A DNA stretch of 64,000 nt, from contig NZ_MOXD01000002.1 in NCBI RefSeq assembly GCF_001976145.1, forward strand, positions 1 through 64,000, in the 5' to 3' direction. Made by a program: the position numbers and the translations under genes. The notes below the pieces were generated by a model, which saw nothing but the letters and a program-made list of their open reading frames with translations, had not been told where the DNA came from and searched no databases. The first letter of the stretch is position 1; every line of letters begins with the position of its first letter. Of the stretch, positions 27,933 through 37,658 are shown piece after piece. This DNA is from Serratia oryzae (GTDB taxonomy: Bacteria; Pseudomonadota; Gammaproteobacteria; Enterobacterales; Enterobacteriaceae).

Positions 27933-29501
27933 ATGAAACCAGAGACAAGCATTAATCCGTTAAAAGATATTGGCACGCTGCTGGTGATGGTGCTGCTGTC
28001 GGTCATCGGCGCCATTATCGGGGTGCAGCTCATCACCACTCTGGGGGTGACGCCCAATACCTCGATTATCGGTGCGCTGTTCGCTATGTTGCTGGCGCGT
28101 ATTCCGCTGCAGATGTTCCAGCGTTATCGCTCAATACATACCCAGAACCTGGCACAAACGGTGATTTCTTCCGCCACCTTTGGTGCCGCTAACAGCCTGC
28201 TAATGCCAATTGCCGTTCCTTATGTGATGGGGCAACCCCAACTGATTATGCCGATGTTCTGCGGTGTGGCTGCTGCGATGCTGCTTGATGCCTATCTGCT
28301 GTATCGCCTGTTTGACACCAAAGTGTTTCCAGCGGCCAATGCCTGGCCACCGGGCGTGGCCGCCGCAGAGGCGATCAAAGCTGGCGATCGCGGTGGTAAG
28401 CAAGCGTGGCTGCTGGTAGTAGGTGTGGTGATTGGGGTTGCCGGTTCGATGCTTAAAATCCCGATGGCGGCTTTTGGTACTGCGTTTATTGGCAACATCT
28501 GGGCGCTGAGCATGTTCGGCATAGGTCTGTTGCTGCGCGCCTACGGCCAACCGCTGACGGGGGTGGATCTGAATGCGCAGTATATTCCGCACGGTGTGAT
28601 GGTAGGCGCTGGCCTGGTGGCGCTGATTCAGGTGGTTCAGGTGATCCGCAACAAGAATGCGGATATCGCTTCCACCCATACGCAGCCGGACAGCGAAGTC
28701 CGTAAAGCGTTGGGCTTAGGGGCTGCGGGCTATGTGGCGATCGCCGCACTGCTGGCCCTGGGCGGGGGGTTGTACAGCGAAATGTCGCTGACCATGCTGC
28801 TGCTGTTTGTGATTTATGCCGCTTTTGCCGCCTTCGTACATGAGCTGATCGTCGGGATCGCGGCAATGCATTCCGGTTGGTTCCCGGCCTTTGCCGTAGC
28901 GCTGATCACCTTGATTATCGGTATTCTGCTCGGCTTCCCGCCGTTGGCGCTGTGTATTCTCACCGGTTTTACCGCCGCCACGGGGCCCGCATTTGCTGAT
29001 ATGGGGTTTGACCTGAAAGCGGGCTTTATCCTGCGTGGCTACGGCAAGGATTTGCAGCAGGAACTGCTGGGGCGCCGCATTCAACTGATTGCAGCGCTGA
29101 TCGCTTTTGTGATCGCTATTCCGGTGGTCTATTTCTCTTATACCAGCTATTTCCTGCAGGATCTGGTTCCACCGGTGGCGCGCGTTTATGCCAAAACCAT
29201 CGAGGCCGGGGCGCAACCGGGAATCGCTTTCAGCCTGCTGATCTGGGCTATTCCAGGGGCCATCGTGCAGTTTATCGGGGGGCCAAAACGCCAGCTTGGA
29301 GTGCTGCTGGCCACCGGTTTACTGATTAACAACCCGTTGGCGGGGTGGGCGGTGGTGGTAGGAATTGCGTTGCGTATCCTGATCATCAAGCGCTGGGGGG
29401 ATCAAGGCCGTACTCCGATGGAGATCATGGCGGCCGGGTTTATTGCCGGCGACGCGTTGTACAACTTTTTCAATTCCATTTTTTCCAGTAAAGGGAAATA
29501 A
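27933..29501 (+). CDS. OPT/YSL-family transporter
   Basis: The 522-residue protein has about twelve to fourteen transmembrane segments and the OPT-family pattern, with helices running through ANAWPPGVAAAEAIKAGDRGG-type loops and AAMHSGWFPAF. OPT/YSL proteins import peptides or metal chelates by proton symport; bacterial members are poorly characterised. The ATG at 27933 is chosen because the longer frame (27816) would read through the candidate operator and add a non-membrane tail. DUF1177 follows 45 bp later, probably in the same operon. Confidence 0.82.
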   Translation: MKPETSINPLKDIGTLLVMVLLSVIGAIIGVQLITTLGVTPNTSIIGALFAMLLARIPLQMFQRYRSIHTQNLAQTVISSATFGAANSLLMPIAVPYVMGQPQLIMPMFCGVAAAMLLDAYLLYRLFDTKVFPAANAWPPGVAAAEAIKAGDRGGKQAWLLVVGVVIGVAGSMLKIPMAAFGTAFIGNIWALSMFGIGLLLRAYGQPLTGVDLNAQYIPHGVMVGAGLVALIQVVQVIRNKNADIASTHTQPDSEVRKALGLGAAGYVAIAALLALGGGLYSEMSLTMLLLFVIYAAFAAFVHELIVGIAAMHSGWFPAFAVALITLIIGILLGFPPLALCILTGFTAATGPAFADMGFDLKAGFILRGYGKDLQQELLGRRIQLIAALIAFVIAIPVVYFSYTSYFLQDLVPPVARVYAKTIEAGAQPGIAFSLLIWAIPGAIVQFIGGPKRQLGVLLATGLLINNPLAGWAVVVGIALRILIIKRWGDQGRTPMEIMAAGFIAGDALYNFFNSIFSSKGK

Positions 29502-29546
29502 CGCTGGGGCATGAATACACCAGAAAAAATTTGCGAGGTATAGGAC

Positions 29547-30476
29547 ATGAGTTTGCAACAAACGCTGCAGGTTTTTGAGTTAATCGATAATGCTGATGTG
29601 AGCGGCCAGGATATTGTTGATTTATTCGCATCATATCCGGCGATCAAAGCCAGTACCCTGCGCGCCACGGGTGAAAAAGGATCGACGGATTTTGTCCGTA
29701 TTGAAATCGCTGGCAGCGAGGGTAAAAGCGTAGGTGGCAGCGCGCCAACGTTGGGGATTATTGGCCGCTTGGGGGGCATTGGCGCACGCCCGACGCGCAT
29801 TGGGCTGGTCTCTGATGGTGATGGCGCCATTGCCGCGATAGCCTGTGCCCTGAAGCTGGCAGAAATGCAGCGCAAAGGTGACGTGCTGCCGGGGGACGTG
29901 ATTATTACCACCCATATTTGCCCGAACGCCCCCACGCGCCCGCACGATCCTGTGGACTTTATGGATTCGCCGATCGACGACGTCACGATGAATGATAATG
30001 AAGTGGTGCCGGAAGCGGATGCTGTTTTGTCGATTGATACCACCAAAGGTAACAGGATCATCAATCATAAGGGTTATGCGCTGTCGCCGACGGTGAAAGA
30101 AGGCTACATCCTGCGGGTAGCGGAAGATTTGCTGCGTATTATGGAGATGACCAGCGGCCGCGCGGCGGTGACATTTCCGATCACCACGCAGGACATTACC
30201 CCTTACGGCAATGGTGTGCATCACCTCAACAGTATTCTGCAACCCTCAACGGCCACCAAGGCGCCGGTGGTTGGCGTGGCGATCTGCACGGAATCGGTGG
30301 TGCCGGGCTGTGGCACCGGGGCCAGCCATGAAGTGGACATTGCATTGACGGTGAAATTTGCCGTAGAAGTGGCGAAAGAGTTTGGCCGCGGCACCTGCAG
30401 TTTTTATGACGCGGCTGAATATGCCCAGTTGCTGGCGCTGTATGGCAGTATGAGCCATCTGCAGCAGCGGCAATAA
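29547..30476 (+). CDS. DUF1177 family protein
   Basis: The 309-residue protein reads as DUF1177: GDVIITTHICPNAPTRPHDP in the middle and VVPGCGTGASHEVDIALTV later, with conserved His, Cys and Asp that could hold a metal. Its biochemical role is unknown. Its tight coupling to an OPT transporter suggests it acts on whatever the transporter imports; a hydrolase-like function is speculation. Confidence 0.8.
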   Translation: MSLQQTLQVFELIDNADVSGQDIVDLFASYPAIKASTLRATGEKGSTDFVRIEIAGSEGKSVGGSAPTLGIIGRLGGIGARPTRIGLVSDGDGAIAAIACALKLAEMQRKGDVLPGDVIITTHICPNAPTRPHDPVDFMDSPIDDVTMNDNEVVPEADAVLSIDTTKGNRIINHKGYALSPTVKEGYILRVAEDLLRIMEMTSGRAAVTFPITTQDITPYGNGVHHLNSILQPSTATKAPVVGVAICTESVVPGCGTGASHEVDIALTVKFAVEVAKEFGRGTCSFYDAAEYAQLLALYGSMSHLQQRQ

Positions 30477-30539
30477 GGTTAATGCTTGAGAAATATCTGT
30501 CCTCTGAACCTGTTTTTCATTGAATACTGTTAACCGTTT

Positions 30540-30743
30540 GGGGCCTTCTGGCCTAATGCTTGTCAGCTAAACGCAAAACTGCATAATCGTGTGAAATGCT
30601 AAAGGAACTGCCCCCTCTCCCAGTGGGAGAGGGCCGGGGGCTTGTAGTGCGGTGTTCATCCCCTCACCCTAACCCTCTCCCCAAGGGAGAGGGAACTGGT
30701 TAGCCTTAACTGACAAGCATTCGCCTTCTGGCCCCATTTTTTT
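30540..30743 (+). terminator. Rho-independent terminator of the OPT-DUF1177 operon, split by an insertion
   Basis: The left edge GGGGCCTTCTGGCC (30540-30553) and right edge GCCTTCTGGCCCC plus ATTTTTTT (30723-30743) are overlapping halves of one hairpin. Joining them gives GGGGCC-TTCT-GGCCCC followed by seven T's. The right copy alone still forms a shorter GGCC-type stem before the T run, so some termination may survive. Confidence 0.65.
30554..30722. mobile_element. 169-bp MITE-like element with 15-bp inverted ends and an 11-bp direct repeat
   Basis: ATGCTTGTCAGCTAA (30556-30570) and TTAACTGACAAGCAT (30706-30720) are inverted with one mismatch. Just outside, GCCTTCTGGCC is directly repeated (30543-30553 and 30723-30733), as expected of target-site duplication. 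Inside are two copies of a CCCTCTCCC/GGGAGAGGG hairpin (30613-30633 and 30673-30693), the widespread proteobacterial motif CCCTAACCCTCTCCC. No coding capacity. Confidence 0.75.
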
Positions 30744-30892
30744 ACCCCGGCGGTGAATCCAGCTCGACATGAAGAAAAACGCGGCAGCCTTCCCGTGCGC
30801 CGTGATCGCATTTCGTGTCAAAAACCAGTGACAGATCAGGCTCCATCCCCCAATATGGGGTTCCATTAAGATGATAACGCGGGTGCCAGTTT

Positions 30893-31183
30893 ATGCTGAA
30901 AGTGAACGAATATTTTGCCGGAAAAGTGAAGTCTATCGGTTTCGACAGTAGCAGCATCGGTCGTACCAGCGTCGGTGTGATGGAGGAGGGGGAATACACC
31001 TTCAGCACCGCACAGCCGGAGGAGATGACGGTGATCACCGGGGCATTGAAAGTGCTGTTGCCGGGAGCGCCGGACTGGCAGGTGTTTACGCCAGGTGAAA
31101 AGTTTTTTGTGCCGGGGAAAAGTGAATTCAACTTGCAGGTTGCTGATGCAACCGCCTACCTGTGCCGTTATCTGAGTAAATAA
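30893..31183 (+). CDS. ppnP: Pyrimidine/purine nucleoside phosphorylase
   Basis: PpnP (YaiE) is a small cupin that phosphorolyses several nucleosides. The 96-residue protein matches E. coli YaiE block for block: [36 protein letters not shown] and a C-terminal YLCRYLSK. It is followed by a terminator shared with the convergent rdgC. Confidence 0.94.
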   Translation: MLKVNEYFAGKVKSIGFDSSSIGRTSVGVMEEGEYTFSTAQPEEMTVITGALKVLLPGAPDWQVFTPGEKFFVPGKSEFNLQVADATAYLCRYLSK

Positions 31184-31187
31184 TTTA

Positions 31188-31217
31188 CCGCCGGGGTGCG
31201 ACACCGTACCCCGGCGG
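31188..31217. terminator. Bidirectional terminator between ppnP and rdgC
   Basis: CCGCCGGGG and CCCCGGCGG form a 9-bp stem with a 12-base loop. On the minus strand it is followed by TAAATTATTT. Confidence 0.75.
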
Positions 31218-31225
31218 CTTTGCGT

Positions 31226-32137
31226 TTATCGCTGCGCTTCGCCACCCAAGGCTTCGATCGTATTGCTGATCAATGCCGCCAGTTCGCTGGTCATCAGAAT
31301 GAAATCGGCATCGAAACGCTGGGCGAAATCTTCACGTTCGATATCCGCGTTCTGCTCGCGTAAGGCGTCGGCAAACTTCAGGCGTTTGAGAGAGCCATCG
31401 TCAGCCAGCACCAGTTGGATCCGCTCCTGCCAGTCGACCGCCAGTTTAGTCACCAGCTTGCCTGCTTCAATATGTACGGCGATCTCATCGCTGATCAGAT
31501 TCTGCTTCTTGCAGCGGATCACGCCGCCGTCTTCCAGAATGGCTTTCAGCTCGGCTTCGTCCTGAATGATAAAACCGGCTGGCAGTTCGCCGGAGCGCAC
31601 CCATTCGGTCAGCGTCAGCTCGATCGGGCTTTCCATGGTCAACGGCACCACCGGCAGTGAACCCAGGCTTTTACGCAGCAGCGCCAGGGTATCTTCGGCG
31701 CGCTTGGCGCTGGCGGCATCGACCATGATCAGGCCGTTGACGGTGTCGATCCACATAAAGGTCTGGTTAAAGCGGCTGAAGGCGCGCGGCAACAGGCTGT
31801 GCAGCACCTCATCTTTCAACGAGTCTTTCTCGGTTTTCTTCAGTTTGCGGTGCTGTTCGCCTTCGAGCTTATCGATCTTGGCCTGCAACTCCTGCTTCAG
31901 CACCGGTGAAGGCAGGATCTTCTCTTCTTTACGGGCGCAGATCATGATTTGGCCATTAACGGCGTGCGTCAGTGCGTCGCTGTGAGAGCCCATCGGCGAG
32001 ACCCAGCCGGTTTTGGCCATATCCTGGCTACCGCACGGGGTGAACGCAAAGGCGCTGAGCTGTTTTTCCATTTCATCCGCGTTTAGCGCAACGTCGCGGC
32101 TCAAACGGTAAACCATCAAATTCTTAAACCACAGCAT
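31226..32137 (-). CDS. rdgC: Recombination-associated protein RdgC
   Basis: RdgC is a ring-shaped DNA-binding protein that inhibits RecA. The 303-residue length equals E. coli RdgC, with [18 protein letters not shown] at the start and the [16 protein letters not shown] block near the end. The ATG at 32137 is chosen over an in-frame ATG at 32176 to keep the family length. It is divergent from mak, as in E. coli. Confidence 0.95.
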   Translation of the reverse strand: MLWFKNLMVYRLSRDVALNADEMEKQLSAFAFTPCGSQDMAKTGWVSPMGSHSDALTHAVNGQIMICARKEEKILPSPVLKQELQAKIDKLEGEQHRKLKKTEKDSLKDEVLHSLLPRAFSRFNQTFMWIDTVNGLIMVDAASAKRAEDTLALLRKSLGSLPVVPLTMESPIELTLTEWVRSGELPAGFIIQDEAELKAILEDGGVIRCKKQNLISDEIAVHIEAGKLVTKLAVDWQERIQLVLADDGSLKRLKFADALREQNADIEREDFAQRFDADFILMTSELAALISNTIEALGGEAQR

Positions 32138-32383
32138 AATGTTATCCCAGGCTGGGCGTGCACTTATCTCCATCATTTCTCATGAGGATCGCACGCAGAT
32201 TCATCAAAAGCAGGGCGGCATGATAACGAATTGACGCTGGAAAATCGCCTTATTCCCGTGGAATTGCGGCGGCTCCCGCGTTTCTGCTACGTGCTGCTGC
32301 AATGCCAACAGTAAGCACAAGATTTTTCAGCTGGGTTACATTAGGCTGTATGTCCGTTGTCGTTGCGTGTTGAGGAGAAAATA

Positions 32384-33289
32384 GTGCGCATTGGTATTGA
32401 TCTTGGTGGCACAAAGGTTGAAGTGATCGCGTTAGCCAACGACGGGCAGGAGCTGTTCCGTCATCGTATTGCCACGCCGCGTAATGATTATCAGCAGACG
32501 TTGGAAGCGATTGCTGGCTTGGTGAGGCTGGCGGAAGAGCAAACCGGCCAGCCAGGCTCGGTTGGCGTGGGCATTCCCGGCACATTATCGCCTTTTACCG
32601 GGCTGGTGAAGAACGCCAATTCAACCTGGTTGAACGGCCAGCCGATGGATAAACATCTTTCGGCCATACTGGCGCGTGAGGTGCGGTTGGCAAACGATGC
32701 TAACTGTCTGGCGGTGTCAGAAGCCACCGACGGGGCCGCTGCGGGGTGCCAAACGGTGTTTGCGGTGATCGTGGGGACCGGCTGCGGTGCCGGTGTGGCG
32801 ATTAACGGCAAGGTACACGCCGGGAGGAACGGCATCTCCGGCGAATGGGGCCATAATCCGCTGCCCTGGCTGGATGACGATGAGCTGCGTTTTCGCGCCG
32901 AAGTGCCTTGCTACTGCGGTAAGCAGGGCTGTATTGAAACCTTTATCTCCGGCACGGGGTTTGCCACCGACTATGCGCGCCTGAGCGGTAATGCGCTGAA
33001 AGGGCATGAGATCATGGCGTTGGCGCAGCAGCAGGATGCGACGGCAGAATGGGCGATCGCCCGCTACGAAATGCGTTTGGCGAAGTCTTTGGCCCACGCG
33101 ATCAATCTGTTTGATCCTGATGTGATCGTTCTTGGGGGCGGGATGAGCAACGTTGAACGCCTGTACCAGAATGTGCCGCCTTTAGTGAAACAGTGGGTAT
33201 TTGGCGGCGAATGCGCAACCCCGATCCGCAAAGCGATCCACGGCGATTCCAGCGGTGTGCGCGGCGCGGCCTGGCTGTGGCCGCAGTGA
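32384..33289 (+). CDS. mak: Fructokinase (ROK family)
   Basis: Mak phosphorylates fructose (and mannose) with ATP. The 301-residue protein has the ROK motif [14 protein letters not shown], the EWGHNPLPW histidine and the zinc-binding [15 protein letters not shown], followed by the [10 protein letters not shown] phosphate motif. The start is a GTG at 32384 with GAGGAG upstream, corresponding to E. coli Mak MRIGIDLGG. Confidence 0.94.
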   Translation: MRIGIDLGGTKVEVIALANDGQELFRHRIATPRNDYQQTLEAIAGLVRLAEEQTGQPGSVGVGIPGTLSPFTGLVKNANSTWLNGQPMDKHLSAILAREVRLANDANCLAVSEATDGAAAGCQTVFAVIVGTGCGAGVAINGKVHAGRNGISGEWGHNPLPWLDDDELRFRAEVPCYCGKQGCIETFISGTGFATDYARLSGNALKGHEIMALAQQQDATAEWAIARYEMRLAKSLAHAINLFDPDVIVLGGGMSNVERLYQNVPPLVKQWVFGGECATPIRKAIHGDSSGVRGAAWLWPQ

Positions 33290-33315
33290 TCGTTTTCGCC
33301 AAGGGCTGAAGGGGG

Positions 33316-34173
33316 TCACTCCCTGGCGACGTAATTCCCTTCGCTCTCGCTGCGCACCCGCTCAATGTGGATGGTCAGAAACATCATCTCTTCACGGGTC
33401 AGCCGATGCTGGTAGTGCTTTTCAATGTGCTGGTTGATCTTGCCAGCACAGGCGAATGATTCGTGGTATTTGTCCTTCACCACCTGATACAGCGAATCAT
33501 CGTCACTGTCGACGTAGTTTTTCCCCAGCAGGCGCTGGGCAAAGAACTTGAGATGGGTGACGAAACGGTGATAGCTCAGCGCTTCTTCATTGTAATCAAA
33601 GCGGAAATGGTATTTGACGATATTCAGGATCTCCTGCATCACGCGGGTAATATGCAGGGTGTTGTGCATTTCGTCGTTAAGCTGGGCATTGACCAGGTGC
33701 AGGGCAATAAACCCGGCTTCGTCTTCCGGTAGCTGGGCTTCCAGGCGTTGGGCGATGATCGTCAGCGCCTCCAGCCCGAGGGCAAATTCGTTCGGGTAGA
33801 GTTTTTTGATCTCCCACAGCAGCACATTTTTGATGTCCAACCCTTGTGCATGGCGCTGTAGCGCGAAGTGGATATGGTCGGTCAGCGTAATATAGACGAT
33901 GTTGTGCAGTTTCCCCGGCAGCCGCTGGCGGGCGAGGGTGATAATGCGATCGGCGGTGGTAATGCAGGCCAGCGGAATTTCCGCCAGCAGTTCTTTGTAA
34001 CGCTCGCTCATCTCGCCGCTGTTGAGGGTAAATACCTTCTCGATCAGGCTTTCATCTACGCTATCACCGGCTTTCTTTTTAAAGCCAATGCCTCGCCCCA
34101 TCACCACCGTTTCTTCCTGATGGCCATTCAGCGTAATCACTACGTTATTATTGAGTATTTTAGCGATTTTCAT
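33316..34173 (-). CDS. BglG/LicT-type transcriptional antiterminator, orphan
   Basis: The 285-residue protein has the RNA-binding CAT domain (residues 1-55, MKIAKILNNNVVI) and two PRD domains with the phosphorylatable histidines in DHIHFALQRH, GFIALHLVNA, HRFVTHLKFF and LTIHIERV. These proteins stop termination when a sugar-PTS signal is present. The gene is preceded by a RAT and terminator at 34208-34272, so it controls its own read-through. No PTS permease or phospho-beta-glucosidase gene is beside it; mak is convergent. Confidence 0.88.
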   Translation of the reverse strand: MKIAKILNNNVVITLNGHQEETVVMGRGIGFKKKAGDSVDESLIEKVFTLNSGEMSERYKELLAEIPLACITTADRIITLARQRLPGKLHNIVYITLTDHIHFALQRHAQGLDIKNVLLWEIKKLYPNEFALGLEALTIIAQRLEAQLPEDEAGFIALHLVNAQLNDEMHNTLHITRVMQEILNIVKYHFRFDYNEEALSYHRFVTHLKFFAQRLLGKNYVDSDDDSLYQVVKDKYHESFACAGKINQHIEKHYQHRLTREEMMFLTIHIERVRSESEGNYVARE

Positions 34174-34207
34174 GGCTATTCCTGGCTTTTCCAGCCCGCT
34201 GAAAACG

Positions 34208-34272
34208 AAAAAACCCGACACCCAGGAGCGATCCCGAAGGTCAGGTTTTGCCTGTATTCACAGTGACAATCC
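34208..34272 (-). promoter_or_regulatory. RAT antiterminator target overlapping a terminator, leader of the BglG-type gene
   Basis: On the minus strand, GGATTGTCACTG followed by CAGGCAAAACC (34244-34272) fits the bgl/lic RAT consensus. It overlaps a terminator whose stem arms are AAAACCTGAC and GTCGGGTTTT followed by TTTTTT-type sequence (34208-34249). The two structures exclude each other, as in bgl operons. The antiterminator gene starts about 35 bp downstream. Confidence 0.82.
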
Positions 34273-34418
34273 TTTTATCCCCGTCATACATCAAGCTGCG
34301 CTGGCACTCGAATGACTACGGGTAATTCAGTTGCATGATAACCATTGCCCGCCGTGGCTCAACGCTTTTCGCCCTGGACTGCAGTTGTGATCACATTTCT
34401 CTGCGGCCAGTGAGCCAG

Positions 34419-37400
34419 TTACTCGATGCGGAACTGCGGTTCCAGCCTGCTAATCCCCAGCCCGTTGACCTTTTTCACTTTAATCTGCACCGGGATGCGT
34501 TCTTTCATCGCTTCGACATGGCTGATCACGCCGATAGTTTTGCCGGTGGCATTGAGGCTATCGAGAGCATCCAGCGCGGTATCCAGCGTTTCTGCGTCCA
34601 GCGTGCCGAAGCCTTCGTCAAGGAATAACGAGTCGATGCTGGTCTTGTGGCTGACCAGGTCGGAAAGCGCCAAGGCCAGCGCCAGGCTGACCAGGAAACT
34701 CTCACCGCCGGACAGGGTGCGGGTATCGCGCAGGGCATCGGCCTGCCAGGTATCCACCACCTGCAGTTCCAGCGCGTCGCTGGTTTTGCGTTGTAACAGA
34801 TAGCGCCCGTGCAAACGACCAAGCTGGTGGTTAGCCAGATACACCAGATGATCGAGGGTTAACCCTTGGGCAAATTTACGGAACTTGTCGCCTTCTTTCG
34901 AGCCTATCAACTGATTGAGCATGCTCCAGTCGTCGTACTGCTGCTGGCTTTGGGCGATCTGCTCAAACAGCGTTTGTTGGTTTAAGCGGCGCTGCGCGTC
35001 GCTGCTTAACTGGTTACGTACTTCCCCCTGGCGTTGTTGCAGCGTTTTTAGCTGCTCGGCCAATTGGCTCAGGGCTGCCGGGGTCGCGAGCGCCTCATCC
35101 AGATCTGCCGGGCGGCAGAGGCGTTGCTGCTCCAGCGCTTGCTGTGCCTGGGCCAACAGGGCGTTGACTTGTACCTGACGCTGCTGCAGCCCTTCTTTTT
35201 CTTGCTGTAATTGTTGGCGCACGCTCTCGTCAAGCAACGCAGCGCGCAGCGCCGCTTCATCGGCGAATTCGCTGCTGGCGAGCGCCTGTAGCCACTGCTG
35301 TTCCGCCGCCTGTAAACGCTCGGCATACTGCTGTTGTTGCTGTTGCAAGCCGGTGAGTTGGCCCATTAAGCGCTCGCGCTGCTCCTGCGCCTGGCTCAAT
35401 TGTTCTGTGGCCTGTTGCAGGGCGTTGTCGCAAGCCGTTTGTGCCGCCTGCAACTGCTGGCGCACCTGTGCCACCTGTTGCTCACCAAAGAGCGCAATAC
35501 GTTCACGGCGCAGTTCTGCGAGCTCTTTTTCTTGCTGCTGCGCCAGCTGTTGCCATTGCTCATGCTGGCGCAGGGTTTCTGCATGGCTTGTCTGCAGCAG
35601 GTTGAAACGCTCATCCAGCAGTGCGATATCCTGCTGGTTTTTTTGCTGCGCCAGCAGCAGGGTGCTCAATTCATCCTTGGCCTGCTGAACGGCGTGGGCA
35701 GCCTGCTGGTGCTGTAACAACCGTTGCTGAGCCGTGCGCTCTTCGCTATCGCAGGCGGCCAACCAATCGTTCAGGCGCTGCGCGTCGTGCAGGGTAAAGT
35801 CAAACGCCAGCGGCGCGCTGAGCGTTTGCCAGCGTTGCAGATGCTGTTCCTGCTGCTGCTGTTGCTGTTTCAGTCGCTGTTGCAGTTGTTGCTGTTGCTC
35901 TTTCAGGCTTTCACAGCGCGCGCGCAGTTCGCTGCCTTGCGTATACAGCGTTTCGGCTTGCGCACGCATTTCGGCGACGCGCTGTGCGGTTTCTGAGGGC
36001 TTTACCGCCTGATACTGCGCGATCGCCGGGTGCTGAGTGGAACCACACAGCGGACAAGGCTCGCCGGTTTGCAGCCGGGCGCGTTCGGCCTCCAGGCTGA
36101 CGATCAGTTTTTCCAGCTCGTGGGTTTTCTCAACGTCGTTGAGATGCGCTTTGTGCTGCTTGTACTGCTGACGAGCCTGCTCAAGCTGCGTTTCTGCCTC
36201 GGTCAACTGCTTTTGACGATCGTCAAACTCCAGCCGTTGCTGCTGCAGGTGCTGCTGGCCTTGCTGAAACAGCAACGCTAAGTTGGACAACTGCTGGCGT
36301 ACCGGGCGCAAATCGGCCAGCTCTGCCTGGCGCTGGCGCAGCTTTTCCTGCGGAGACTGCGTTTCCAGCGCCGCCTGCTGTTGCTGATGTTGTTGCAGCG
36401 CCGTGGTCAAAGCCGCCTGTTGCGCCTGCGACTGGCTTGCCACAGCGGAAAGCTGTGTGCGCTGGTTTGCCAGTTGCTCCAATGTGCGGCCGAGTTCTTC
36501 GTGCTGCTTTTGGCTATCGGTGCGTTTTTTATGCGTCTCAGCCAACGTGTTTTGCCCGTGGGCAATCTGCTGATCGAGCGGTAGCACCTGCTCATCGATC
36601 AACGCTTGTTGCTGCTGTTGGTGTGCAATCTGTGCCTGCTTGGCCGTTTGCGCCTGCGCTAACCGTTGTTGTAGCGGAACAGTTTGTGCCTGTTGTTGCT
36701 GCTGCTGTTGCAGTAATAGCGTGATTTGCTGTTGCAGGGCCTGGCTGTCCTGCTGGCAGCGGTTACGCTCATCGAGCAGCGGGCGCAGCTTTTCTGCCGG
36801 TTCGCTGCGTGCCAGTTGCTGCAGCCGCGGTGCTGCCTGCTGGTGGGCCTGTTGCACGGCGCTGAGCTGTTGCTGGCAGTCTTGCAACTGCCGTTGGGCG
36901 TGCTGCCACTGCTGCAGCCAGTTCAGCTCATGCTGGCGCCGTTGTGCCTGCTGGCTGAGCTGCTGCTCTTCCACGCTGAGGGCCGTAAGCTGGTTTTCCA
37001 GGGCTTGGCGCTGTTCATCAGTCAACAGCTCAATGCCGCTGGCGCGCTGGTGCAGGGCATCCAGCTCGGTTTTTGCCTGCTTGTGTTGTTCAAAGACCCG
37101 TTCGGAAAGCAGGCCGTAGATCTCGGTGCCGGTCAACTCTTCCAGCAGTTCGGCGCGATCGTTGGCGTCGGCATTGAGAAACGCGGCAAATTGCCCCTGT
37201 GACAGCATCATCGACTTGGTGAAACGGCCGAAGTCCAGCCCGGTGATAGAAGCGATCAGATCCAGCTTATCCCGCACTTTGTCTGCCAGGATCTTGCCGC
37301 TTTCCCGTAGCGCCAATTCCACTTTCGGTGCTTGCAGGTTACCGCTGGGATCGTTTTTGGCACGGCGCTGGCTCCAGAAGGCACGATAGCCGGTGCCTTT

Positions 37401-37658
37401 CACCTCAAACTCCACTTCCGCCAGCGATTCGGCGGTGTGGCGCGTCATCAGTTCGTTATGGCTTGGCGTGACGTTCAGCCGGGGAGTTTGGTGATACAGC
37501 GCCAGGCAAATCGCGTCGAGCAACGTGGTTTTGCCCGCCCCGGTCGGGCCGATGATGGCAAACAGCCCGTTGCTGGCGAAGGGTTCGGCAGTGAAGTCGA
37601 TTTTCCACTCGCCTTGCAGCGAGTTGAGGTTTTTCAGGCGCAGGCTGAGGATCTTCAT
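34419..37658 (-). CDS. sbcC: Exonuclease subunit SbcC (SMC-like ATPase)
   Basis: SbcC with SbcD forms the Mre11-Rad50-type nuclease that opens hairpins and DNA ends. The 1079-residue protein has Walker [14 protein letters not shown] near residue 40, long coiled coils, a zinc hook with Cys535 and Cys538 (GEPCPLCGS), the signature [20 protein letters not shown] and Walker [13 protein letters not shown]. The coiled coils are unusually glutamine-rich, including runs of five to seven Q. It is slightly longer than E. coli SbcC (1048). The ATGA overlap with sbcD shows coupling. Confidence 0.95.
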   Translation of the reverse strand: MKILSLRLKNLNSLQGEWKIDFTAEPFASNGLFAIIGPTGAGKTTLLDAICLALYHQTPRLNVTPSHNELMTRHTAESLAEVEFEVKGTGYRAFWSQRRAKNDPSGNLQAPKVELALRESGKILADKVRDKLDLIASITGLDFGRFTKSMMLSQGQFAAFLNADANDRAELLEELTGTEIYGLLSERVFEQHKQAKTELDALHQRASGIELLTDEQRQALENQLTALSVEEQQLSQQAQRRQHELNWLQQWQHAQRQLQDCQQQLSAVQQAHQQAAPRLQQLARSEPAEKLRPLLDERNRCQQDSQALQQQITLLLQQQQQQQAQTVPLQQRLAQAQTAKQAQIAHQQQQQALIDEQVLPLDQQIAHGQNTLAETHKKRTDSQKQHEELGRTLEQLANQRTQLSAVASQSQAQQAALTTALQQHQQQQAALETQSPQEKLRQRQAELADLRPVRQQLSNLALLFQQGQQHLQQQRLEFDDRQKQLTEAETQLEQARQQYKQHKAHLNDVEKTHELEKLIVSLEAERARLQTGEPCPLCGSTQHPAIAQYQAVKPSETAQRVAEMRAQAETLYTQGSELRARCESLKEQQQQLQQRLKQQQQQQEQHLQRWQTLSAPLAFDFTLHDAQRLNDWLAACDSEERTAQQRLLQHQQAAHAVQQAKDELSTLLLAQQKNQQDIALLDERFNLLQTSHAETLRQHEQWQQLAQQQEKELAELRRERIALFGEQQVAQVRQQLQAAQTACDNALQQATEQLSQAQEQRERLMGQLTGLQQQQQQYAERLQAAEQQWLQALASSEFADEAALRAALLDESVRQQLQQEKEGLQQRQVQVNALLAQAQQALEQQRLCRPADLDEALATPAALSQLAEQLKTLQQRQGEVRNQLSSDAQRRLNQQTLFEQIAQSQQQYDDWSMLNQLIGSKEGDKFRKFAQGLTLDHLVYLANHQLGRLHGRYLLQRKTSDALELQVVDTWQADALRDTRTLSGGESFLVSLALALALSDLVSHKTSIDSLFLDEGFGTLDAETLDTALDALDSLNATGKTIGVISHVEAMKERIPVQIKVKKVNGLGISRLEPQFRIE

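Noticed and set aside
35353-37119. Cysteine- and serine-rich plus-strand frames opposite sbcC
   Set aside because: They are antisense readings of the glutamine codons of SbcC, not metal-binding proteins. No ribosome sites or family features.
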